Source: Chloroflexota bacterium | Lineage (GTDB): Bacteria; Chloroflexota; Ktedonobacteria; Ktedonobacterales; JADMIN01 | Reading direction: 5' to 3' | Assembly (NCBI GenBank): GCA_021323855.1 | Contig: JAJPKE010000009.1 | Location: 186,001-250,000, forward strand | DNA: 64,000 nucleotides | Notes under the pieces: generated by a model | The model's database searches: none | Seen by the model: the letters and a program-made list of their open reading frames with translations, nothing else | Told to the model about the DNA's origin: nothing | Shown: piece after piece, positions 24,408 to 33,585 of the stretch | How positions within the stretch are numbered: position 1 is the first letter of the stretch | How the letters are laid out: each line of letters opens with the position of its first letter | Position numbers and translations under genes: made by a program

Positions 24408-27353
24408 ATGAGCCTCATTACAAAGATACTCGGCGATCCCAATGAAAAAGAATTGAAGCGGATCCGCCCGATTGTCGAGCATATCAATAATCTGGAAGAT
24501 GAAATGCGTGCGCAATCCGATGATGAGTTGCGCGCGATGACTGGCGAGTTCAAGCAGGAATTGGAGAACGGCGCCGACCTCGATGATCTGCTGCCAGAGG
24601 CGTTCGCTGTGGTGCGTGAGGCGAGCCGCCGGGTCATTGGCCAGCGCCATTACGACGTGCAGTTGATCGGCGGTGTCGTGCTGCACGAGGGCAAGATTGC
24701 TGAAATGCGCACCGGCGAAGGTAAGACGCTCGTAGCGACGCTGCCGTCGTATCTCAACGCGCTCACCGGCAAAGGCGTTCATGTGGTGACGGTCAACGAT
24801 TATCTGGCCAACCGCGACGCCAATTGGATGGGACAGATTCATCAGTTTCTCGGGCTGACGACCGGCGTGGTGCTGACGACACAGAATCCGCAGGGGCCTG
24901 AACGCCATGCCGCTTACAAAGCGGACATCACCTATGCCACCAACAACGAACTGGGATTCGATTATCTGCGCGATCACATGGTGCCGGACCTCTCGATGTG
25001 CGTGCAGCGCGATCTGCATTACGCCATCGTAGACGAGGTAGATAACATCCTGATTGACGAGGCACGAACCCCGCTGATTATCTCCGGCCAGGCTGAGGAG
25101 TCCGCCGAACTCTATAAAGCCTACGCGCGCATCGTTCCACGGCTGAAGCAGGACGAAGACTATACGATTGATGCCAAGTCGCGCACGGTTGCCATCACCC
25201 AGGAAGGTATTGATAAAGTCGAGAGCATGCTGGGGTTGAGCAATCTCTTTGCTGACATGGAGCATACGCGCCATCTGGAGAATGCGCTCAAGGCTCATGC
25301 GCTCTTCAAGCTGGACAAGGATTACATCGTCAAAGACGGCGAGGTATTGATTGTTGATGAGTTCACCGGACGCATCCTGCATGGCCGCCGCTATAGCGAG
25401 GGTCTACACCAGGCCATCGAGGCAAAGGAAGGCGTGCAGATCCAGCGTGAAAATAAGACGTTAGCGACGATCACCTTCCAGAACTATTTCCGCCTGTATG
25501 AGAAGCTTGCCGGTATGACAGGCACGGCGTTGACCGAGGCCGAAGAGTTCAACAAAATCTATAAGTTGGACGTTATCACCATCCCGACGAATCGCCCGAT
25601 TCGTCGCATAGATCACGGCGACTTCATCTATCGCACGGAGCAGGGGAAATTCAACGCCGTGGTGAAGGAAATCAAAGAGCGCCAGGAGGCAGGGCAGCCG
25701 GTGCTCGTTGGCACGACCTCGGTGGAGATTTCCGAATACCTCTCGGACCTGCTCAATCGCCAGGGTATCGAGCATAACGTCTTGAACGCCAAGCAGCACG
25801 CGCGAGAGGCGCATGTGATTGCGCAAGCCGGGCGGAGTGGCGCCGTGACAATTGCGACGAATATGGCTGGTCGTGGCACAGACATTCTGCTTGGCGGCAA
25901 TCCAGAAGAGTATGTCGAGCAAATCTTGCGCGAGCAGGATATTGACCCGGAGTTTGCGACGCCGGAGGACCGTGAGGAGGCGCTGGAAGAGGCCAAGAAG
26001 CGCTGCGCAGAAGACCACGAGAAAGTGGTGGCGGCGGGCGGCCTCTATATCATTGGTACCGAGCGGCACGAGTCGCGCCGGATTGACAATCAGTTGCGTG
26101 GCCGTTCTGGACGCCAGGGAGATCCCGGTGAATCGCGCTTCTTCCTGTCACTCGAAGATGAGCTGATGCGCCGCTTCAATGCCGGTGTGGCGGCGAAGTG
26201 GATGGAACGCCTGGGGATGGACGATGAGACGCCCATCGAGAATAAGGCGGTCAGCAGCATGCTCGAATCGGCGCAGGCCAAAGTGGAAGGGTTCAACTTC
26301 GATATCCGCAAGAACGTCGTTGACTATGACGACGTGATCGCTGCCCAGCGCGCAGTGATCTACAAAGACCGCCAGGATGTGCTGGAGCGTGCGGATATGC
26401 ACGAACGCTGCATGCAGATGATGGAGCATGAAATCCGGCGGGTGGTGCAGGCGCATACGACGGCGAACATGCCAGAAGATTGGGACCTTGACGGCATCGT
26501 CAAACAGTTCGATACGTGGGGAGTACCGATTCCCGATGACGTTTTCCCGGAGTATATCAACAAGCTACGGCGGGAAGGGCTGACGCGCGATCTCATTGAG
26601 GCGGCTAAAGCGGCCTATGCGCGCAAAGAGCAGGAACTCTCCAATGCGGTGAAGGAACTGGGGATTACCGAGACCGGCGAATCCATCATGCGTCGCTTCG
26701 AGCGCCAGGTAGTGCTTCAGGTGGTTGATGGTCTCTGGCAGGAGCATATTGACCAACTGGACGTACTGCGAGTCGGTATTCAACTGCGCGGCATCGCCCA
26801 GCGCGACCCACTGGTAGAGTTCAAGAGCGAAGCCTATAACGCCTTCGAGCAGCTCAAAGAAGATATCGAGCATTACGTCACCGAGAATCTTTTCCGCGCA
26901 CAGATTCACCTTCAGGTGCCGGAGCCTGAAGCGTTGCCAAGCAACCTCAAGACGAATACCGAAGCAATTGCCGCCGCCTCCGGCCAGCCAAAGGGCGCGG
27001 GCGCGTCAGAGGCGCGCCAGAAGCCTGTGCAGTCTCCTGCTCCCGCCAATTCGGCCAATGGCCGGGCGAACAGCGCGGCATCCAGCCGGCCCAATCGCCA
27101 CGGCAAAGGCACTGCGAACAGCAGCGGCCAGCAAGGGCGTCCCAGCCAGAATGGCGCGCGCCCAGGCCAGTCGAGACATCCGGTGCAGTCGCAGACGCGA
27201 CCAGTCGCCGCCATGCAGAAGAGTCAGCCACAGTCACAGCGTGCAGCGGCGATGGCTGGCGCAGGCGCTTCCGGCTCCTCGGCGAAGCTGGGGCGCAACG
27301 ACCCTTGTTACTGCGGCAGCGGGCGCAAATACAAGCAATGTCATGGGCGCTAG
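24408..27353 (+). CDS. secA: Preprotein translocase ATPase subunit
   Basis: 981 residues, longer than the usual 840-900. SecA drives protein export through SecYEG. The ATPase motifs are intact: MRTGEGKTLVATLPSYLNAL (Walker A), VDEVDNILIDEARTPLIISG split across the Walker B region (DEVD box), TNMAGRGTDILLGG and QLRGRSGRQGDPGESRF. The extra length is a low-complexity linker of Ser, Gln, Ala and Pro at about 865-955, followed by the zinc-binding SEC-C tail LGRNDPCYCGSGRKYKQCHG, which binds SecB or ribosomes. ATG 24408 gives the normal family start (MSLITKILGDPNEKELKR). Confidence 0.97.
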   Translation: MSLITKILGDPNEKELKRIRPIVEHINNLEDEMRAQSDDELRAMTGEFKQELENGADLDDLLPEAFAVVREASRRVIGQRHYDVQLIGGVVLHEGKIAEMRTGEGKTLVATLPSYLNALTGKGVHVVTVNDYLANRDANWMGQIHQFLGLTTGVVLTTQNPQGPERHAAYKADITYATNNELGFDYLRDHMVPDLSMCVQRDLHYAIVDEVDNILIDEARTPLIISGQAEESAELYKAYARIVPRLKQDEDYTIDAKSRTVAITQEGIDKVESMLGLSNLFADMEHTRHLENALKAHALFKLDKDYIVKDGEVLIVDEFTGRILHGRRYSEGLHQAIEAKEGVQIQRENKTLATITFQNYFRLYEKLAGMTGTALTEAEEFNKIYKLDVITIPTNRPIRRIDHGDFIYRTEQGKFNAVVKEIKERQEAGQPVLVGTTSVEISEYLSDLLNRQGIEHNVLNAKQHAREAHVIAQAGRSGAVTIATNMAGRGTDILLGGNPEEYVEQILREQDIDPEFATPEDREEALEEAKKRCAEDHEKVVAAGGLYIIGTERHESRRIDNQLRGRSGRQGDPGESRFFLSLEDELMRRFNAGVAAKWMERLGMDDETPIENKAVSSMLESAQAKVEGFNFDIRKNVVDYDDVIAAQRAVIYKDRQDVLERADMHERCMQMMEHEIRRVVQAHTTANMPEDWDLDGIVKQFDTWGVPIPDDVFPEYINKLRREGLTRDLIEAAKAAYARKEQELSNAVKELGITETGESIMRRFERQVVLQVVDGLWQEHIDQLDVLRVGIQLRGIAQRDPLVEFKSEAYNAFEQLKEDIEHYVTENLFRAQIHLQVPEPEALPSNLKTNTEAIAAASGQPKGAGASEARQKPVQSPAPANSANGRANSAASSRPNRHGKGTANSSGQQGRPSQNGARPGQSRHPVQSQTRPVAAMQKSQPQSQRAAAMAGAGASGSSAKLGRNDPCYCGSGRKYKQCHGR

Positions 27354-27398
27354 CAAGGGTTCGTCTGTGATACATTGGATACGCTGATGCCGTTGCGT

Positions 27399-27438
27399 AT
27401 GCTCCTCCTTTCCGAGCAATGATTGGAGGAGCATTTTT
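27399..27438 (+). terminator. Intrinsic terminator of secA
   Basis: ATGCTCCTCC at 27399-27408 pairs perfectly with GGAGGAGCAT at 27425-27434 and is followed by TTTTAT. It ends about 25 bases before the Lon-like gene, so that gene probably needs its own promoter or some read-through. Confidence 0.75.
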
Positions 27439-27463
27439 ATCAGGATTTCGTCAGGAGATTGAG

Positions 27464-30145
27464 ATGGACAATGGACATCGTGAGCTTGAACTTGTTCCGG
27501 AACAGCTACGGCGCATGGCGGACCCGGCCAGCCTCGGCTTCGAGACGACTGCTGGGCTGCCACCTGGCGAGCGGATGGTTGGCCAGGAGCGCGCGGCGGA
27601 GTCCATCGAGTTTGCGCTGGAAATAGATGATCCTCGTTACAATCTCTATATTGCCGGTGACCCAGGAACGGGACGCCAGACGGCGGCGTTGACAATGGTG
27701 CGCAAGGTGGCGGCGCAGCGAGCGCCACATCAAGATTGGTGCTATGTCTATCACTTCGAGCAGCCGGGAGAGCCACGCGCGCTGGCGCTGCCGGTCGGCA
27801 AGGGACGTGCGTTTGCCCGTGATGTGGATGGGTTTGTGCTGGCAAGCCGACGTGAACTGCGGCGGGCGTTCACCGATGATGTCTATACCAAACGGCGTGA
27901 TGATCTCTTGCGCTCGGTAGACGCCCAGCACGCGGCGCTGCTCGACCAACTTCAGCAGGAGGCGCTGGCACTGGGATTTCTCTTGCAGGGCACGCCGTCC
28001 GGCTTACAGATTCTTCCCATCAGGCCAGCGCCAACTCCCGTGGCGGACGTTGTGGCGGACGTAGCTGTTGCTACTGGACCTGAACAGCAGGAGGCAAAGG
28101 AAGCAGAGAAGCCGCAACCGACAGCAGTGCCGCAACCGATGACGCGCGACGAGTTCGATGCCTTGCCGCAGGAAGAACAGCAACGGTTGCGCGCCAATCA
28201 TGACCTGGTGCAGAGGGCGGTCAATCACATGCTGCCGCAGATACGCGCACTGGAAGAAGATGCGCGCAGTCGCGTGCGGCGGCTGGACCGCGAAGTGGCG
28301 CAGACGGCTATAGGCCATCTCTCGGAGACCATGCTGGGTGCGTATGCGGAGCAGCCGCCAGTAGTGGAGTATCTTCATGCGATGACCGCCGACATCATTG
28401 CGCATGCTGATGTATTGGGCAGGCCATCCGATGATGCGGAGGGTGAGGCCCCAGACCCCGATACGCTGACAGCGCCAGCCGACGATGAGGAGGAGAGCGC
28501 TGAGCAGCAGCCGCTAGGAGTCATTGCCAGCGGAGAGGATGATGCCAGCCAGGGCGGCGGCGTGCCGCTGGATGAGGATCTGCGAGTCCGTCCGAATGTG
28601 GCGGCATTGCTGCGTCGCTATAAGGTCAACGTGCTGGTTGCCCATACAGAGGACGAACACGCGCCGGTTGTACAGGAAATCAACCCCACCTATATGAACC
28701 TGATGGGGCGCATTGAGTATGGCATGCGCGACGGCCTGCCGTATACCGATCACCTGATGGTTCGTCCGGGTGCGCTGCATCGCGCCAACGGCGGCTTCAT
28801 CATTTTGCAGGCGGGCGATCTGCTGGCGCAGCCGCGCTCATGGGATGCGGTAAAGCGTATGCTACGGTTCGGCATTATCGCGGCAGAGAGCGTCAGCGAA
28901 TCACAGGGGATGCCACCGAGCGCGTCGCTACGCCCAGAGCCGATTCCCGCGCATGTGAAGGTGGTGCTGGTTGGCGACACCGAGACGTATGCCATACTGA
29001 TGAACCGTGACGCTGAGTTTCATCATCTTTTCAAAGTGCGGGCCGACTTTGACCGCGAGATGCCGCGCAACCAACAGACGGAACGTTTCTATGGGCATTT
29101 TGCTGGTGACGTGGCGCGCGTTACGGGCGGTCCGGCGCTGACGAGCAACGCCGTGGCGCTCTTGATCGAGGAGGGAAGTCGCTGGGCGGAAGATCAGGAG
29201 CGGCTTTCGACACAGTTGGGCAGCCTGAGCGATCTGATAGTGGAGGCGTGTTACTGGGCGCAGAAGGCAAAGAGCGCCGTGACGGACCGCATACATGTAC
29301 AGCAAGCGATTGATGGTCGCCAGCGCCGCCTGGGTTTGTTTGAAGATAAGCTCAACCAGTTGATCGCCCAGGGCACGACACTGATTGATACCACCGGCGG
29401 AGTCGTTGGACAAGTCAATGGATTGACGATCATTCACCAGGGCGATTATGCGTTTGGCAAGCCAGTGCGAATTACGGCGCGCACATCCCCTGGTTGGGCG
29501 GGCGTTGTAGACCTGGAGCGCGAAATCGGCGAGAGTGGGCCGAGCCATAGCAAAGGTGTCCTCATTTTGAGCGGCTATCTGGCGGGCAGATTTGCGCAGG
29601 AGTATCCGCTGAGCCTGGCGGCAAGTATCTGTTTCGAGCAGATGTATGATGAAGTGGACGGCGATAGCGCCTCTTCGGCTGAACTCTATGCGCTGCTCTC
29701 CACACTGGCGGGCGTAGAGATCAAACAGTCGCTGGCGGTCACGGGGTCCGTGAATCAGCGCGGAGAGATACAGGCGGTCGGAGGCGTCACGCTGAAGATC
29801 GAGTCATTCTTCCATATTTGTCAGGCTCGCGGCCTGACGGGAGAGCAAGGCGTGCTCATCCCCAAAGCCAACGTGCGCAATTTGATGCTGCGTGAAGAGA
29901 TAATCGCGGCGGTGCGAGACGGCATGTTTCATATCTATGCCGTCGGCACGATTGACGATGGCATCGAGATATTGACGGGCATACCAGCGGGCAAGCCGGA
30001 CCTCGAAGGACGCTATCTCGAAGGCACGATCAATTCGCGGACGATGCGAGCATTGCGGACCTATAGTGAGCGCGTGCGTGCCTTCGGGCTGCCCGCGCCC
30101 GTAGCTGGCCGGAGCCGAACGGAGCGAGTATCGGAATCTCATTGA
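27464..30145 (+). CDS. Lon-like ATP-dependent protease (LonB/COG1067 type)
   Basis: 893 residues with an AAA-type domain followed by a Lon peptidase domain. The nucleotide-binding loop is GDPGTGRQTA near residue 65, with Arg where Lys is usual, as I recall for this subfamily. The C-terminal protease has the Ser-Lys dyad: S735 in DGDSASSAELYAL and K778 in GGVTLKIESFF, with TGSVNQRGEIQAVGG between them. Two inserts stand out: an Ala/Pro/Val linker near 190-220 and an acidic stretch near 325-370 (DDEEESAEQQ). It probably degrades misfolded or regulatory proteins in the cytosol. ATG 27464 has GGAG six bases upstream. Confidence 0.92.
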   Translation: MDNGHRELELVPEQLRRMADPASLGFETTAGLPPGERMVGQERAAESIEFALEIDDPRYNLYIAGDPGTGRQTAALTMVRKVAAQRAPHQDWCYVYHFEQPGEPRALALPVGKGRAFARDVDGFVLASRRELRRAFTDDVYTKRRDDLLRSVDAQHAALLDQLQQEALALGFLLQGTPSGLQILPIRPAPTPVADVVADVAVATGPEQQEAKEAEKPQPTAVPQPMTRDEFDALPQEEQQRLRANHDLVQRAVNHMLPQIRALEEDARSRVRRLDREVAQTAIGHLSETMLGAYAEQPPVVEYLHAMTADIIAHADVLGRPSDDAEGEAPDPDTLTAPADDEEESAEQQPLGVIASGEDDASQGGGVPLDEDLRVRPNVAALLRRYKVNVLVAHTEDEHAPVVQEINPTYMNLMGRIEYGMRDGLPYTDHLMVRPGALHRANGGFIILQAGDLLAQPRSWDAVKRMLRFGIIAAESVSESQGMPPSASLRPEPIPAHVKVVLVGDTETYAILMNRDAEFHHLFKVRADFDREMPRNQQTERFYGHFAGDVARVTGGPALTSNAVALLIEEGSRWAEDQERLSTQLGSLSDLIVEACYWAQKAKSAVTDRIHVQQAIDGRQRRLGLFEDKLNQLIAQGTTLIDTTGGVVGQVNGLTIIHQGDYAFGKPVRITARTSPGWAGVVDLEREIGESGPSHSKGVLILSGYLAGRFAQEYPLSLAASICFEQMYDEVDGDSASSAELYALLSTLAGVEIKQSLAVTGSVNQRGEIQAVGGVTLKIESFFHICQARGLTGEQGVLIPKANVRNLMLREEIIAAVRDGMFHIYAVGTIDDGIEILTGIPAGKPDLEGRYLEGTINSRTMRALRTYSERVRAFGLPAPVAGRSRTERVSESH

Positions 30146-30223
30146 GCGCATTTCCAATAGTCAAAGACTATGTTGAGTAGCCAAATGGGACAGAGAAAGA
30201 GAGAAAGTAGGATGTAGGATGTT

Positions 30224-30295
30224 CTGGTAGGGCAGACATTTTTGTCTGCCAGCCTACCAGAGTTGCGTGGGCAGACAGGAATGTTCTGCCCTACC
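30224..30295. repeat. 72-base nested palindromic element
   Basis: GGTAGGGCAGACATT at 30226-30240 is matched by AATGTTCTGCCCTACC at 30280-30295 (one mismatch), so the element's ends are inverted repeats. Inside, CTGGTAGG...CCTACCAG (30224-30260) with GGCAGAC...GTCTGCC forms a first hairpin with a T5 loop. The design suggests a dispersed, MITE- or REP-like repeat; only one copy occurs in the window. It may also terminate the Lon-like gene. Confidence 0.6.
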
Positions 30296-30333
30296 GATGT
30301 CAAGCGCCGCCTTGTCATGCGCCAGGTGGTGCG

Positions 30334-31101
30334 CTAGAGGCTACCGGCGTAGACCATCAGACCGCCATCAACGAAGATGGTGGTGCCGGTAATGTAGCTC
30401 GCTTCATCCGAGGCCAGCCATGCGACGAGATTGGCGATATCGGTTGGCTCACCGATGCGCCCCAATGGTATCTCCGCAAGGAGCGCCTGCTTCCGCTGTG
30501 GATCATTGAGCGTGGCGGCGTTGATTGGCGTGGCGACGGCGCCCGGCCCAATATTGACGATGCGTATCCCATCTTTCGCCAGCTCCGTTGCCAGCGTCCG
30601 CGTGAGCATGCGCAGGCCGCCCTTTGCGGCGCAATAGACGGCGTTGCCGACCATAGGCAACTCCTCGTGGACCGAGGAAATGTTGATGATGCAGCCACCG
30701 CCGCCCTGATTGTGCATCTGCCGCGCCGCTGCCTGGGCCGCGAAATACGCTCCTTTCAGGTCAACGGCGATCTGGCGGTCGAATGAGGCTTCGGTGACAT
30801 CAAGGAACGGCGTCGGCTCCTCAATGCCAGCATTGTTGACGAGAATATCCAGCCTGCCGAACGCCGTAACAGTCTGCGCCACGAGATTCTGCACGCTGGC
30901 GACCTGCGACACATCCGCCTGCACCACGAGCACCTTCGCGCCCTGTGCCTTGAGTTCATCGGCTATAGCGTCGGCGTCGCCGCTATGTGTGTGGTAATCG
31001 AGCGCGACGGCGGCTCCCTCACGCGCCAGCCGCCGCACGATGCCTGCGCCAATGCCCAGCGATCCGCCGGTGACGATTGCGACCTTACCTGTCAATGCCA
31101 T
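30334..31101 (-). CDS. Short-chain dehydrogenase/reductase (SDR)
   Basis: 255 residues of the classical SDR type, similar to 3-oxoacyl-ACP reductase or glucose 1-dehydrogenase. The NAD(P)-binding motif is TGGSLGIGAGI, then DVSQ, LVNNAGIEEPTPF (NNAG), the catalytic Ser in NISSVHEE, and YCAAKGG (YxxxK). The C-terminus ends ITGTTIFVDGGLMVY, as usual. The substrate cannot be named. AGGAGG lies eleven bases before ATG 31101; the open frame continues 23 codons upstream without similarity. Neighbours give no pathway clue. Confidence 0.9.
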   Translation of the reverse strand: MALTGKVAIVTGGSLGIGAGIVRRLAREGAAVALDYHTHSGDADAIADELKAQGAKVLVVQADVSQVASVQNLVAQTVTAFGRLDILVNNAGIEEPTPFLDVTEASFDRQIAVDLKGAYFAAQAAARQMHNQGGGGCIINISSVHEELPMVGNAVYCAAKGGLRMLTRTLATELAKDGIRIVNIGPGAVATPINAATLNDPQRKQALLAEIPLGRIGEPTDIANLVAWLASDEASYITGTTIFVDGGLMVYAGSL

Positions 31102-31217
31102 CTGTCGTGTATCCTCCTGCTCGCTGATTACAGAGAACTGACCACTGGCTTTGCCATGTGTAGCATACAACAGGCCGGATGATAGCGTGCTGTGACGAAC
31201 ATCGCGCTAGTGGGATA

Positions 31218-32396
31218 CTAGACCGATGCGGAAACCGGACGGGTCGAGAGCGCGCGCAGCCGTTCGAGCAGACCGGGAAGCTGCGCCAGCAGGACGTCTA
31301 CATCTTCATCGGTGTTGCTGTGGCCGAGCGTCAGGCGTAGGTGTCCGCGCGCGTCAGCGGCAGGGATGCCCAGCGCCGTCAGCACATGTGATGGCTCGAT
31401 ATCGCCGGACGAGCAGGCGCTGCCGCTGGAGGCGGCGATGCCGAGCAGATCGAGGTTGAGCAAGAGCGATTCGCCCTCGACGCCAGCGAGTGTGAAGCTG
31501 GCGCTGTTGGGAAGGCGGCGCTCTGGATGTCCAGTGAGCGCAGCGCCTGGCAGCGCCAGCACGCCAGCGATCAGCCGGTCGCGGAGTGCGGTCAGGCGCG
31601 CTGCTTCGGCTTCGCGTTCCGCGCGCGCTAGGCGTAGCGCCTCGGCGGTTCCCACTGCCCCGCCAACATTCTCTGTGCCGGCGCGGCGGTTGCGCTCCTG
31701 TGAGCCGCCGAGTATCTGCGGCTGGATACGGGTTCCCTGGCGCACATACAAGACACCGACCCCCTTGGGTCCATAGAACTTATGAGCAGACAGCGAGAGC
31801 AGGTCAACGTTCAGTTCGGTGACATCGAGGTTAAGCAGCCCTGCCGCCTGCACCGCGTCCGTATGAAACGGAATCTTGCGCGCGCGGCAGATGCGCCCAA
31901 TTTCCGCGATGGGTTGAATGGTGCCAATCTCGTTGTTGGCGTACATCAGCGTCACCAGCGCGGTCTGGTCGTTGATGGCTGCCTCAACCGCTGCTGGATC
32001 CACCAGTCCGGCGCTATCCACCGGAAGATAGGTAACGGTGTAGCCTTCGAGCTCAAGCTGCTGGCAGGTATGGAGGACCGCGTGATGTTCGATGGCGGAG
32101 GTGATGATATGGTTGCCACGACGACGCTGTGCGTAGGCAATCCCTTTGATTGCCAGGTTATCCCCCTCCGAGCCGCCGCCGGTGAAGATGAGTTCCGTTG
32201 GCCGGCAATGCAGTATTGCGGCAATCTGCTCATGCGCTTCATCGAGGGCGGCAAGGCTCTTTCGCCCAAGCGTATAAATACTGCTGGCGTTGCCGAACAG
32301 GTCTGAGAAATATGGCAGCATCCGTTCGACCACACGCGGGTCGGTCGGCGTAGTGGCTGCATGATCGAAATAGATAGTTCCATCGGGAAGTGGCAT
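31218..32396 (-). CDS. Cysteine desulfurase (NifS/IscS-like)
   Basis: 392 residues. A PLP enzyme that moves sulfur from cysteine to a persulfide for Fe-S cluster, thionucleoside or cofactor assembly. It has IYFDHAATTPTDPRV at the start, SAIEHHAVLHTC (PLP-stacking His), MYANNEIGTIQPI, the PLP Lys in SAHKFYGPKG, and the active Cys in ASSGSACSSGD. The short loop around the Cys suits the IscS/NifS class. ATG 32396 has GGAGG ten bases upstream. No iscU or mnmA is adjacent; partners are unknown. Confidence 0.94.
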   Translation of the reverse strand: MPLPDGTIYFDHAATTPTDPRVVERMLPYFSDLFGNASSIYTLGRKSLAALDEAHEQIAAILHCRPTELIFTGGGSEGDNLAIKGIAYAQRRRGNHIITSAIEHHAVLHTCQQLELEGYTVTYLPVDSAGLVDPAAVEAAINDQTALVTLMYANNEIGTIQPIAEIGRICRARKIPFHTDAVQAAGLLNLDVTELNVDLLSLSAHKFYGPKGVGVLYVRQGTRIQPQILGGSQERNRRAGTENVGGAVGTAEALRLARAEREAEAARLTALRDRLIAGVLALPGAALTGHPERRLPNSASFTLAGVEGESLLLNLDLLGIAASSGSACSSGDIEPSHVLTALGIPAADARGHLRLTLGHSNTDEDVDVLLAQLPGLLERLRALSTRPVSASV

Positions 32397-32509
32397 AAGA
32401 TCGAAGCCTCCTGCGTCATGCCAACGCATCTCTGCGCCTGCTACTGGCGTATGGCGCCCGGCTGAGAACAAGAACCGGATGTGCTCTGTATCATGTGTTC
32501 TACAGTAGC

Positions 32510-32518
32510 ATCATAGCA
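32510..32518 (-). promoter_or_regulatory. Possible extended -10 promoter of the cysteine desulfurase gene
   Basis: Read on the minus strand, TGCTATGAT is an extended -10 (TGnTATnnT) about 115 bases upstream of the start codon. No convincing -35 is seen, so this is a weak call. Confidence 0.3.
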
Positions 32519-32596
32519 CGTCCGTGCGCTTCCGTTTGCATCCGCCCAATGGGAAGCAGCGCGCACATGCAAGAGAGTAAACGTCGCTCCATCGGT

Positions 32597-32625
32597 TTGA
32601 CCTGGAAGGCGCTACGTGTTATGAT
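32597..32625 (+). promoter_or_regulatory. Promoter of the thioredoxin/CsoR operon
   Basis: TTGACC at 32597-32602 and TATGAT at 32620-32625 are 17 bases apart, and TG one base ahead of the -10 makes it an extended -10 as well. Transcription should start near 32632. Confidence 0.65.
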
Positions 32626-32637
32626 GTAGCTGTACGA

Positions 32638-32652
32638 TACCCCGGTAGGGTA
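32638..32652 (+). promoter_or_regulatory. Putative CsoR-family operator
   Basis: TACCC-CGGTA-GGGTA is an inverted repeat with perfect 5-base arms, resembling the TACCC...GGGTA sites bound by CsoR-family repressors. It lies just after the predicted transcription start, where binding would block the promoter. A further GATACCC at 32669-32675 repeats the left half (32636-32642) 33 bases, three helical turns, downstream. Confidence 0.55.
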
Positions 32653-32694
32653 CATATTACTTGTGTATGATACCCGCAAGTTTGGGAGGATGCC

Positions 32695-33033
32695 ATGTCT
32701 GACAAGCTCGTTCAGGTAACAGATCAGTCATTTTCCGATGTTGTTCTCAAGTCGGATAAGCCGGTTGTGGTGGATTTCTGGGCGCCGTGGTGCCATCCCT
32801 GTCTGAAGATGGCGCCGACATTCGAGGCGCTGGCAGGTGAGTACTCTGATAAGATGGTTTTCGGCAAGATGAACACCGACGAAAATCAGATGACTCCCAG
32901 CCGCTACGGGATTCAGGGTATTCCAACACTCATTTTCTTCCGCAATGGGCAGGAGGTTGGTCGCATCGTTGGCCTGGAGCGTCCGGATGTTTTGCGCAAG
33001 CGCATTGACGCTACGCTGAATGCGGCTGTCTAG
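32695..33033 (+). CDS. Thioredoxin-fold protein with CHPC active site
   Basis: 112 residues, a full-length thioredoxin with VVVDFWAPWCHPCLKMAP holding the redox pair C33/C36, the cis-Pro in GIQGIPTLIFFRNG, and a normal C-terminal helix. The active site reads CHPC instead of the thioredoxin CGPC, which should change the redox potential and possibly the partner. GGGAGG lies five bases before the ATG. It is followed 69 bases later by a CsoR-family repressor and shares its promoter, so it is probably induced by the ligand of that repressor. Confidence 0.93.
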   Translation: MSDKLVQVTDQSFSDVVLKSDKPVVVDFWAPWCHPCLKMAPTFEALAGEYSDKMVFGKMNTDENQMTPSRYGIQGIPTLIFFRNGQEVGRIVGLERPDVLRKRIDATLNAAV

Positions 33034-33102
33034 GTGATGCTTTCGCTTGCTGCCGGCGAACCCGTGTAGGCGGGGGTATGACGAAGGCAGGTAGGAGCGA
33101 AA

Positions 33103-33369
33103 ATGGCGAATGCCACAGATAAAGCGCAATCAGATCTGCACATGCGGCTGCGCCGTATCGAGGGGCAGATACGCGGCATCATCAACATGCTCGAAAACGG
33201 GAAATCCTGTGAGGATGTGGTGACGCAGATTCTCGCGGCGCGCGCAGGTATGGAGAGCGTAGCCGCCGAGGTGCTGCGTTGCCATGTCGTTGATGCCATG
33301 TCCAGCCGTCCACCGGACGAAGCGCGCGAAGCCGTTTTGCGGGCGATCACGCTACTGGCGAAAGTGTAA
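33103..33369 (+). CDS. CsoR/FrmR-family metal- or thiol-sensing repressor
   Basis: 88 residues, an all-helical DUF156 repressor. RLRRIEGQIRGIINMLENGKSCEDVVTQ in two adjoining blocks gives the family fold. In the CsoR numbering, C36 and H61 are present but the third copper ligand, C65, is Ala; an extra Cys lies at 60 next to the His. This set resembles FrmR-type sensors more than copper CsoR, so the ligand could be formaldehyde, persulfide or a metal. AGGAG precedes the ATG by five bases. It is the second gene of the thioredoxin operon and probably represses it. Confidence 0.9.
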   Translation: MANATDKAQSDLHMRLRRIEGQIRGIINMLENGKSCEDVVTQILAARAGMESVAAEVLRCHVVDAMSSRPPDEAREAVLRAITLLAKV

Positions 33370-33400
33370 TTGCGCCAGATAGACCTATTGCGCCCAATTG

Positions 33401-33437
33401 CTGGCGCGTGAGTGAATAGCTATTTCTCACGCGCCAG
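33401..33437. other. Perfect 12-bp hairpin after the repressor gene
   Basis: CTGGCGCGTGAG at 33401-33412 pairs fully with CTCACGCGCCAG at 33426-33437 around a 13-base loop. No T-run follows; it immediately precedes the intrinsic terminator at 33450. Confidence 0.6.
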
Positions 33438-33449
33438 TACGCATTTCTT

Positions 33450-33489
33450 GCCGCTGCATGAGATACTTTACTCGTGCAGCGGCTTTCTT
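33450..33489 (+). terminator. Intrinsic terminator of the thioredoxin/CsoR operon
   Basis: GCCGCTGCATGAG at 33450-33462 pairs with CTCGTGCAGCGGC at 33471-33483 (one G-T pair) and is followed by TTTCTT. Confidence 0.75.
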
Positions 33490-33585
33490 ATGCTCGCCTG
33501 AATTGTGGGAATGGTGTTGTATTGGGAGGCCGCGCAACAGTACCAACATGTAGAACATGTATGAGAGACGAGGACTGCAAACACG

